Below are positions 6,649 to 11,050 of a stretch of 11,050 bases of DNA, piece by piece. This DNA is from CAIVPM01 sp964477265. GTDB taxonomy: Bacteria > Bacteroidota > Bacteroidia > Chitinophagales > Chitinophagaceae. The position numbers and the translations under genes were made by a program. The stretch spans positions 1 through 11,050 of the forward strand of contig CAYZDJ010000039.1 in the NCBI GenBank assembly GCA_964477265.1. The letters are read 5' to 3'. Below the pieces are notes generated by a model, which saw only the letters and a list, made by a program, of their open reading frames with translations, made no database searches and was not told the DNA's origin. Numbering within the stretch: the first letter of the stretch is position 1; each line of letters begins with the position of its first letter.

Positions 6649-7271
6649 TGCTTAATAAAACGTGTTGAAATAATGTTTGAACTACTGTTGATGATTGAAA
6701 TATTGTAGCAGCCTTTTGCCAAATTACTTAACTCTAAGTTTATATAATTTGTGCCTGTGTTTAGTGTTGTTGAAATATGTTTTACAGCTATACCTTGTGC
6801 ATTTGTTATTAAGATTTTTACTTTATCGACAATGGCTGATGATATGTTTAATTGTGTGTTGTTAGTAATAATTGAGGGGCTTAAACTAATGAGTTCAAAA
6901 GGTTTTGTTTTGCCTGTTAATACTACAATTTTTGAAGTAGAAAATCTGCCGTCTTTATCTCCTACACTAACACGATAATATATTTTGCCACCAATGTTTT
7001 GGTCTTCGTAGTCGAATGGTTGTTTGCAACGAAGTCTATCGGATTGAAACATATTGATTGTTGTGTAATTGATGCCATCGGTTGAACGTTGCACTTGAAA
7101 ATTGGCAAACTCAAGAAAGCAAACAACTTTCCAATTTAGTTTTATGTTGTTGTTGGTAAGGCTTGTGGCGTTGAAGCTGCTAAGTCTTACTGGTGTTGTA
7201 TCGTTGCTGGTTTGTGATTGAGCCAAAAATGTAGTTGTAATGGCTAATAACATTGTGATTATTTTTTTCAT
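6645..7271 (-). CDS. Small secreted protein with type IX sorting domain
   Basis: A 208-aa exported protein. A signal peptide (MKKIITMLLAITTTFLAQSQ, cleaved near residue 20) is followed by a fibronectin-III/immunoglobulin-like fold (about 26-118), recognised by LNWKVVC...FQVQRSTDG, IYYRVSVGDKDGRFSTSKIV, as in many Bacteroidota surface proteins. The last 80 residues (about 125-208) match a T9SS type A C-terminal domain: VKILITNAQGIAVKHI, then LSNLAKGCYNISI, ending in a basic FIKQ. The usual YPNP signature is degenerate (LSPSIITNN). Cys51 and Cys82 could form a disulfide or bind a metal. There is no catalytic domain, so it is probably a surface adaptor or binding protein; why it sits in a copper operon is unknown. 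Its stop overlaps the regulator's ATG. Confidence 0.82.
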   Translation of the reverse strand: MKKIITMLLAITTTFLAQSQTSNDTTPVRLSSFNATSLTNNNIKLNWKVVCFLEFANFQVQRSTDGINYTTINMFQSDRLRCKQPFDYEDQNIGGKIYYRVSVGDKDGRFSTSKIVVLTGKTKPFELISLSPSIITNNTQLNISSAIVDKVKILITNAQGIAVKHISTTLNTGTNYINLELSNLAKGCYNISIINSSSNIISTRFIKQ

Positions 7272-7280
7272 TGTAAATAA

Positions 7281-7316
7281 ATTTAAAAGGCGTAGCTAAT
7301 AAAAGACTACGCCTTT
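7281..7316 (-). terminator. Hairpin between the HMA-DUF3347 and T9SS protein genes
   Basis: A perfect 10-bp GC-containing stem (AAAGGCGTAG 7286-7295, CTACGCCTTT 7307-7316) with an 11-nt loop. On the minus strand it is followed by TTTTAAATTTATTT. It lies in the 54-bp gap after the lipoprotein's stop, has the form of an intrinsic terminator, and probably causes partial termination, so that upstream lipoprotein genes are expressed more than the regulator and the oxidase. Confidence 0.65.
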
Positions 7317-7325
7317 AATGAAAAA

Positions 7326-8177
7326 TTATTGTTTTATTGTTTCTTGCACTTTACCACAGCTTAACATCATAGAACCATAGTAAGGGTTTTTGATTGCACT
7401 TTCTTTGCTTAACCAATTTGCACCTTTTCCATCGTTATACATTGGACAATGTTGGTAGTAAATAGTTGTATTTGCTTTTGCTGTTTTTAACAGCTCGTAC
7501 ATATTTTTTGAAAGTGAAGTAAAGTGGTCTCTTTGGTGTGCAATGTCTTTGCTTTCGCTGATGTGTTCTGCATCCAACTTTAAATCTTTTTCTACTTTCA
7601 TATATGCCATATGATTGCTGCCTAAAGTTTCCATTTTAATTGCATTGATTGCTTTTAAAAGTGTTGCTGCTTTTGTAGCTGCAATAGTTGCATCGCTTTT
7701 TACTAAAGCATCTTTTAAATCGAAATAAGCATCGTACACAGTTTGTAAACTACTTGGTTTTGCATCGTCTTGTTTTGTTGTTGTTGTTGTTTCTGTTGTA
7801 GTAGTTGCTGCTGCTGTGGTTGGTGTTTTTATTTCTTTTTTATCTGGTCTATCATATTGGCAACAGCCTGGCAAATTGTTGTATGCTGCATCTGGTGCTG
7901 CAAAAACTGCATTATCGTAACCTGCTAATGCTATTCTTTTAAGCACTTCATTTAGGTTAGTAGTTTTTGTGTTGTAAGTGATAGTTGCTTGTTTGGTTTC
8001 ATCGTTCCAAACTGCTTGTGCTGTGCCTTTTTTATTGGCTGCTTTTTCTATTGTTTCTTTACACATACTACAATTGCCCCAAACCTTTACAGTATCGGTT
8101 TTAGGATTTTTGATTTGTGCTGTGCAGCTTGTAGCAGTTATTAAAACTGCTGCAAGGATTGTTATTATATTTTTCAT
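7326..8177 (-). CDS. Metal-binding lipoprotein: HMA domain plus DUF3347
   Basis: A 283-aa lipoprotein. The lipobox ITATSC gives lipidated Cys18, anchoring it in an envelope membrane. Residues about 27-92 form an HMA domain with GNCSMC (Cys36, Cys39), and LPGCCQYDR (Cys105, Cys106) adds another thiol pair. A Thr-rich linker (about 117-137) leads to a DUF3347 domain (about 143-280), the helical domain attached to CusB-like proteins in Bacteroidota. The DUF3347 signature is YYQHCPMYNDGKGANWLS (240-257, Cys244, Met246) and YYGSMMLSCGKV (266-277, Met270, Met271, Cys274), typical Cu(I) ligands. It is likely to capture copper in the periplasm and hand it to efflux or oxidase partners. The ATG at 8177 is 12 bp after the preceding small gene. 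Confidence 0.9.
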   Translation of the reverse strand: MKNIITILAAVLITATSCTAQIKNPKTDTVKVWGNCSMCKETIEKAANKKGTAQAVWNDETKQATITYNTKTTNLNEVLKRIALAGYDNAVFAAPDAAYNNLPGCCQYDRPDKKEIKTPTTAAATTTTETTTTTKQDDAKPSSLQTVYDAYFDLKDALVKSDATIAATKAATLLKAINAIKMETLGSNHMAYMKVEKDLKLDAEHISESKDIAHQRDHFTSLSKNMYELLKTAKANTTIYYQHCPMYNDGKGANWLSKESAIKNPYYGSMMLSCGKVQETIKQ

Positions 8178-8189
8178 TTTTAAATTTTT

Positions 8190-8369
8190 TTAATTGTTTT
8201 CTTCCAAATATTCAGCATAGAAATTTCTTTGATACTTCTTTTTTGGGAAAACAGATTTAATAAATAATTGCAACAAACGAAGTGGACTGAATGTTTTTAC
8301 AATAGTTGTTTGCTTCGTTTGTTTTGTTCTTATACCTACTCGTTTGGTAACATAGTTTGCAGTTTTCAT
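8190..8369 (-). CDS. Small basic protein, 59-65 aa, unknown function
   Basis: I do not recognise this protein. It lies in the operon between two lipoprotein genes, 12 bp before the HMA-DUF3347 start. From the ATG at 8369 it is 59 aa (MKTANYVTKRVGIRTKQTK...), strongly basic in the first 45 residues with PKKKYQRNFY near the end and an acidic tail (EYLEENN). An alternative ATG at 8387 adds six residues. There is one moderately hydrophobic amphipathic stretch (LRLLQLFIKSVF), no cysteine, and no signal peptide. It fits the tight gene packing on both sides, which argues that it is real. It could be a peptide that binds membrane or nucleic acid. A chance frame cannot be excluded. Confidence 0.5.
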   Translation of the reverse strand: MKTANYVTKRVGIRTKQTKQTTIVKTFSPLRLLQLFIKSVFPKKKYQRNFYAEYLEENN

Positions 8370-8394
8370 TTTACTAAAATTTAGCATTAATGAA

Positions 8395-9417
8395 TTATAA
8401 TTTTAATACTAAACCATTGGGTTTGCTGCCAACTGTTAGAGTGTTTGTAACTGTATGTGTTGTTACATTAAGCACTGAAACTGTTCCTGCTGTTTGATTA
8501 GTGATGTATGCAGTGTTGCCATTAAATGCAATGGCGTGTGCCCCTGCACCTGTTGCAACTTCTCCTGCGTGCATCCACATATTCATACCTGTGTCCCAAG
8601 TCCACCAATGCACTTTTCCAGCCATAGGGTCGGTTGCCCAAAGTTCTTTAACTGTGTTTTGCATTTGAGCCATTCCTGGCATAAAGCCAAGATTTACTGT
8701 TTCGTAAACACTCATAGAACTTACATCAACAACATTTACTTTTTGTGCTTCTTCACAATCAACATACATTTTATTATCTGCACCTTGCCAAGCACCAATA
8801 GGCTCTGAATTAACTTGAATGTTTGACATAATTGCTTTTGTGTTTATGTCTATTGCTGAAACTGTGCTGTCCATACTGTTGCATACAAAAGCCATTGTTG
8901 CATCTTTTGAAAAAGTTACTTCTAATGGCATCATTCCTACATCAATCGTTTTTTTGAGTGCGTATGTAGTTGCATCATATACTAACACTTTGCCCATACT
9001 GTCCATTTGTGAAGTCCAAATTTCTGTGCCGTTTGGTGAGAAGATGGCGTTGTGGTTCATCATTGGCAATGAAACAGTTTTTAAAGTGTTTCCAGTAACT
9101 GCATCTAAAACTATAAACATTCCTGTCATACCAGCCATAATATTACTATGTCCGTTGCTTAAATCCATACCGGGAACGCCCACAATGATTTTTGTTTTAT
9201 CTGGACTTAAAGCAATATGATGTGGGTAGCTTACGCCTGTTAAATTGATTGTTCTTGCAACTGTATTGTTTGAAAGATTGATTACTGAAATTGAGTTGCT
9301 GCTGCCATTAACTACATAGGCTGCATTGTAAGTAATATCTGTGCTTGTATTGTTATCTTTTTTGCAAGATGTAATGATTGAGATTGTGGCAATAGCCACG
9401 ATAAATATTTTTTTCAT
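8395..9417 (-). CDS. YncE-like seven-bladed beta-propeller lipoprotein, Met-rich
   Basis: A 340-aa lipoprotein with lipobox IITSC (Cys18). The mature part is a YVTN/YncE-type beta-propeller. Seven blades of about 40-45 residues are visible, each with an A-Y/W-V/I-x-N start and a V-x-V-D/N turn: at about 34-60 (YVVNGSSNSISVINLSNNTV), 77-116, 132-160, 174-202, 216-243, 258-288 and 303-330 (AYITNQTAGTVSVLNV). It is strikingly rich in Met (23 of 340) with clusters GMDLSNGHSNIMAGMTGM (83-100), GFMPGMAQM (245-252) and HWWTWDTGMNMWMHAG (270-285). These would suit Cu(I) binding along the surface. Propellers of this family act as binding scaffolds in the periplasm. Here the likely job is copper buffering or delivery, which is an inference. 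It follows the HYC_CC_PP gene after 84 bp and precedes the small basic gene. Confidence 0.88.
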   Translation of the reverse strand: MKKIFIVAIATISIITSCKKDNNTSTDITYNAAYVVNGSSNSISVINLSNNTVARTINLTGVSYPHHIALSPDKTKIIVGVPGMDLSNGHSNIMAGMTGMFIVLDAVTGNTLKTVSLPMMNHNAIFSPNGTEIWTSQMDSMGKVLVYDATTYALKKTIDVGMMPLEVTFSKDATMAFVCNSMDSTVSAIDINTKAIMSNIQVNSEPIGAWQGADNKMYVDCEEAQKVNVVDVSSMSVYETVNLGFMPGMAQMQNTVKELWATDPMAGKVHWWTWDTGMNMWMHAGEVATGAGAHAIAFNGNTAYITNQTAGTVSVLNVTTHTVTNTLTVGSKPNGLVLKL

Positions 9418-9447
9418 TGTTTAAAATATGATTTGTTAATAAATAAT

Positions 9448-9470
9448 AAGCATAGCAAATAGCTACGCTT
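9448..9470 (-). terminator. Weak hairpin after the HYC_CC_PP gene
   Basis: On the minus strand AAGCGTAGC (9470-9462) pairs with GCTATGCTT (9456-9448), 9 bp including one G-U, with a 5-nt loop, followed by an AT-rich tail (TTATTATTTATT). It lies in the 84-bp gap between the first two operon genes and could be a leaky terminator or an mRNA-processing hairpin. The stem resembles the stronger hairpin at 7286-7316 (shared CGTAG/CTACG). Confidence 0.45.
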
Positions 9471-9501
9471 TTGAAGCATAGTAAGAAACTATTAAACTAA
9501 A

Positions 9502-9897
9502 TCATATTCTAAAAACGCAGTTAAGCAAATGAAGCCTTTGCTTGTGTATGAGAGGGGGGGTGTGAAATATTGTGTTTACAGTTGTGGTAGGATATGTAAC
9601 TGTAACAATATTGTAAGTAATGAAAACAGGAACTGGTGCTTCTGCAAAAAAATTAGGAATGTCAACAGATGCTTTTGTTTGGTTGTGTTCTCTTTTTAGT
9701 GAAACATAAGTGTGTTTGTCTTCGCAGCAGCCCTTTGATTTGGCTTTTGTCATTCCACACTTTTCACATTTATTGTCTTTTGAATGATACAGGCTTGAAC
9801 CCATATACTCACCCATACAATAGTGAGAATGTATAGTAGTGCCCACAGTTGTAAGACTGTAAATGAGTAAGAAAAATATGGCTACTAACTTTTTCAC
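9502..9897 (-). CDS. HYC_CC_PP family protein
   Basis: A 131-aa exported Cys/His-rich protein, first gene of the operon. An N-terminal hydrophobic segment (2-22, MKKLVAIFFLLIYSLTTVG) acts as signal or anchor. The family-defining motifs are all there: HYC in HSHYCMGEYMG (25-27), a CEKCGM pair (Cys44, Cys47), GCCEDKH (Cys57, Cys58) and PP near the end (114-115 in HTPPLIHKQ). The family is a Bacteroidota group of unknown function often seen beside metal-resistance genes. The Cys/His/Met pattern suggests metal binding in the periplasm. Translation appears to start at GTG (9895-9897), since no ATG precedes the signal peptide. The PP codons lie in a C7 run (9554-9560). A TAnnTTTG -7 element lies just upstream. 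Confidence 0.85.
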   Translation of the reverse strand: MKKLVAIFFLLIYSLTTVGTTIHSHYCMGEYMGSSLYHSKDNKCEKCGMTKAKSKGCCEDKHTYVSLKREHNQTKASVDIPNFFAEAPVPVFITYNIVTVTYPTTTVNTIFHTPPLIHKQRLHLLNCVFRI

Positions 9898-9901
9898 TTT
9901 G

Positions 9902-9909
9902 CAAATATA
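9902..9909 (-). promoter_or_regulatory. Bacteroidota -7 box (TATATTTG) of the copper operon
   Basis: On the minus strand TATATTTG (9909-9902) exactly fits the Bacteroidota -7 consensus TAnnTTTG. Transcription would begin about 7 nt from its centre, near 9897-9899, which is at or 1-2 nt before the GTG start, so the operon mRNA may be leaderless. No good TTTG -33 element is seen about 20 bp upstream, which fits a promoter needing an activator. Confidence 0.5.
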
Positions 9910-10008
9910 GATAACTAAATGAATGTAATTGTTAATGTTATTATGGGGTGGTAGGGTGGGCTTGGCTGCTTGGCTTTATTGTGTTGTTGATGTTTTTGTT
10001 TTGCTGCT

Positions 10009-10025
10009 CAATAGAATTACTGCTG
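10009..10025 (+). repeat. 17-bp direct repeat, copy 2
   Basis: CAATAGAATTACTGCTG is identical to 950-966 in the same orientation, so the two copies bracket about 9 kb including the complete copper operon, the 244-aa gene and the tandem repeat. Confidence 0.6.
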
Positions 10026-10035
10026 CTGGCAGAAG

Positions 10036-10095
10036 CGTTAGGGTTAAGGCTCTTTTGCCTTGCCCTGTATTTTGCAAGGCAAATGTGCGTTAACG
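10036..10095. repeat. Nested inverted repeat
   Basis: The inner stem GCCTTGC (10057-10063) / GCAAGGC (10074-10080) is enclosed by an outer pair CGTTA (10036-10040) / TAACG (10091-10095). The outer ends carry GCGTTAGGG and GCGTTAACG, which resemble classical attC end boxes (GCGTTAGRY) more than the long palindromes do, though neither matches fully. It may be a remnant recombination site or a regulatory hairpin. Confidence 0.4.
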
Positions 10096-10169
10096 AAGCG
10101 TTGGCTGTTTATGTTTAGTAGTGTAGTTGAGTAGCGTTTAGTCTGTCAAATAGTGTGTGTCATAACATT

Positions 10170-10370
10170 GCTACCAACGAACAGGGCTTGCTGCAGTTTG
10201 GGCATTTGAAATTCGTCAGCCCGTAACTGAAGTTGATGATTGCAATATTGCTGATGTTTTATTCATAAGCCAAATTTATAACGTCCTGCTGGAACTGAAG
10301 CTTAATAGCGAACAAAAAGTTGATGCTTACAACGTCCAGCCCAAATTGCAGCAAACCTAATGTTGTGGGC
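10170..10370 (-). repeat. attC-like imperfect palindrome of about 200 bp
   Basis: The arms are AGGGCTTGCTGCAGTTTGGG at 10183-10202 and, reverse-complemented from 10339-10358, AGGTTTGCTGCAATTTGGGC. The ends are GCTACCAAC (10170-10178) and GTTGTGGGC (10362-10370), sharing only the CAAC/GTTG core. The inside carries CGTCAGCCCGTAACTG (10217-10232) and GCTGGAACTG (about 10289-10298), matching modules in the palindrome at 717-915 in order and spacing. It begins directly after the stop codon of the gene at 10382-10765, the expected place for a cassette recombination site. Confidence 0.6.
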
Positions 10371-10381
10371 AGGTTTTCTTC

Positions 10382-10765
10382 CTATTTGTGTCCAGCAAAA
10401 CGTATGAAATACATTACGACAATCAAAATTGGTATCAAAAAAGGAAGTCCAACAGAAAAACAAAAACCAAGTTTATAAAGTTTTTCTCTAAATCGAACAC
10501 TGTCTGTCTTGTTAAAGTTTATGTCAACAAAGTAACCCAAGTAATAAAATAAGTTTGCGAAAAGCATCATTATTAAATATCCAAAGCCTTGAAATATTGT
10601 AGTGAATAATGTTATTTCAAAGCCATTGTCATAAGGTGCAATTAATAACTCTCCTAAAATTGCATATGAAACAAATGCAGTAAATCCAGCTATTACAAGT
10701 CCGATGTTGTATTTTAGTCTACGCTTAGCCCACCAATCTTTTGCATTCAATACTTTATTTTCCAA
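10382..10765 (-). CDS. Hypothetical small membrane protein, 127 aa, TTG start
   Basis: A 127-aa integral membrane protein of unknown function. It starts NAKDWWAKRRLKYNIGLVIAG, a short basic cytoplasmic N-terminus with a Trp-Trp pair leading into the first helix (about 20-42). Two further helices are at about 52-78 (FTTIFQGFGYLIMMLFANLF) and 98-122. No Cys-based motif is visible. A TAA stop lies two codons upstream of the TTG at 10765 and there is no in-frame ATG before residue 66, so TTG is the required start. The product is similar in feel to small orphan proteins found between repeats in Bacteroidota genomes. It is followed 11 bp later by the palindrome at 10170-10370 and preceded by the 57-aa gene at 10799-10972, forming a two-gene cassette. 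Confidence 0.7.
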   Translation of the reverse strand: MENKVLNAKDWWAKRRLKYNIGLVIAGFTAFVSYAILGELLIAPYDNGFEITLFTTIFQGFGYLIMMLFANLFYYLGYFVDINFNKTDSVRFREKLYKLGFCFSVGLPFLIPILIVVMYFIRFAGHK

Positions 10766-10798
10766 GTTTTATAGTTTAAACTGTTATTGTTCGTTTGG

Positions 10799-10972
10799 TC
10801 AAATTTGGTCGAGTTGTTTTTGTCTGCTGTTAGTGATTGTCCAACCAGTTTTGTTGTGTCCTATTTTAGAATTGAGCAAAAGTCCACCAAGTACAAAAGA
10901 TGAAAAAGAAATAATGCTGAAAAAACTATAAAAGCAAATTTTTCTACCAAGCTGATGTGGGCTTTTTCTCAA
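10799..10972 (-). CDS. Small membrane peptide, 57 aa, TTG start
   Basis: A short open frame on the minus strand starting at TTG (10970-10972), directly after an in-frame TAA. The product begins MRKSPHQLGRKICFYSFF, has one hydrophobic segment (about 12-33, ending VLGGLLL) and a polar tail (NSKIGHNKTGWTITNSRQKQ), ending at 10799. A basic N-terminus followed by a membrane helix and a hydrophilic tail is a plausible single-pass protein. It stops 33 bp before the next gene's TTG. Supporting points are the protein-like composition and its fit between the cassette boundary (11041-11049) and the next gene. Against it are its size and non-ATG start. I do not recognise it. Confidence 0.4.
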   Translation of the reverse strand: MRKSPHQLGRKICFYSFFSIISFSSFVLGGLLLNSKIGHNKTGWTITNSRQKQLDQI

Positions 10973-11040
10973 GTCTTACCAGATATTTTAAATGCGTTTT
11001 GTCTGTCGCTGAACAATAGTAAAACTGCTCGATTAAACTT

Positions 11041-11049
11041 GCCCACAAC
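11041..11049 (-). repeat. End of another boundary palindrome
   Basis: GCCCACAAC here is the exact inverse of GTTGTGGGC at 10362-10370. On the minus strand the similarity continues past the 9-mer: GTTGTGGGCAAGTTT versus GTTGTGGGCAGGTTT. The rest of the palindrome would lie beyond the window. Confidence 0.5.
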
Positions 11050-11050
11050 G

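Larger units (their letters stand above)
9910..10169. other. Gene-free region upstream of the copper operon
   Basis: I find no credible gene in this 260-bp stretch. It is T/G-rich on the plus strand. It holds the second copy of the 17-bp repeat (10009-10025), a nested hairpin (10036-10095) and a GTTGGCTG 8-mer (10100-10107) identical to the start of the left cassette boundary. It probably contains the operator and upstream promoter elements of the operon, plus fragments of the boundary repeat family. Confidence 0.4.
907..10178 (-). mobile_element. Candidate large cassette carrying the copper operon
   Basis: The block is bounded by GTTGGTAGC (907-915) and its exact inverse GCTACCAAC (10170-10178), which belong to two different palindromes. 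All genes inside point toward the 717-915 palindrome, matching the polarity of an integron cassette (gene, then its site). It contains the whole copper operon, the 244-aa gene and the 21-bp repeat array. At 9.3 kb it would be far larger than usual cassettes, so it may instead be several cassettes with lost boundaries, or ordinary chromosome into which the sites inserted. No recombinase is in the window. Confidence 0.3.

Noticed and set aside
8494..9220. Plus-strand open frames antisense to the propeller gene
   Set aside because: They are shadows of a clear seven-bladed propeller; Cys/His-rich composition comes from its antisense codons.
9554..9560. G7/C7 homopolymer as a phase-variation tract
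   Set aside because: Seven bases is short, and it encodes the PP motif that defines the HYC_CC_PP family, so it is explained by the protein.
10036..10095. Classical attC site
   Set aside because: Stem and GCGTTA ends are suggestive, but both end boxes deviate from GTTRRRY/RYYYAAC and the outer stem is only 5 bp; listed only as an inverted repeat.
10704..10931. Plus-strand open frame of 75 aa
   Set aside because: It is antisense to the 127-aa and 57-aa minus-strand genes and its hydrophobic stretch mirrors them.

Overview
The window is AT-rich DNA from a member of the Bacteroidota, most likely an environmental Chitinophagia/Sphingobacteriia-type genome. The signs are a type IX secretion sorting domain, Bacteroidota-style lipoproteins (TSC lipoboxes), a HYC_CC_PP family protein, short AraC-type metal regulators, a TAnnTTTG -7 box, and interspersed repeats of the CACGCAAAG type. 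All convincing genes lie on the minus strand, so transcription runs from high to low coordinates.

The centre (9897 down to 2406) is a compact copper/heavy-metal handling operon. In order of transcription it encodes a small Cys/His-rich HYC_CC_PP protein, a Met-rich seven-bladed YncE-like lipoprotein, a 59-65 aa basic protein, a lipoprotein with an HMA domain plus DUF3347, a small T9SS-sorted protein, an HMA-AraC regulator (4-bp ATGA overlap with the preceding gene), an HMA-MauE/DoxX-like membrane protein, a class I SAM methyltransferase, and a multicopper oxidase with a C-terminal CopB/outer-membrane-like extension. Most gaps are 7-15 bp. Hairpins at 9448-9470, 7286-7316 and 6030-6046 could tune expression within the operon. 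My reading is that envelope lipoproteins and surface proteins bind copper, the oxidase detoxifies Cu(I), and the regulator senses the metal through its own CxxC. No P-type ATPase, Cus efflux pump, integrase or transposase is in the window.

Downstream lies an unrecognised 244-aa helical protein with a strong intrinsic terminator (1446-1475), flanked on both sides by CACGCAAAG-type repeats. After that come 13 back-to-back 21-bp repeats in perfect register (1125-1397).

Both edges hold small orphan membrane-protein genes (105-695; 10382-10765 and 10799-10972) that lack ATG starts. They are separated from the central region by ~200-bp imperfect palindromes (717-915 and 10170-10370). The key observation is that the 9-bp ends of the palindromes match across each interval, not within each palindrome. 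GTTGGCTGC/GCAGCCAAC flank the left gene, GTTGGTAGC/GCTACCAAC flank the whole 9.3-kb central block, and GTTGTGGGC/GCCCACAAC flank the right genes. This is the signature expected of integron-type cassettes, with each gene followed by its own recombination site, but the core does not fit the classical attC consensus. It may be a divergent or undescribed cassette system that has carried a copper operon.
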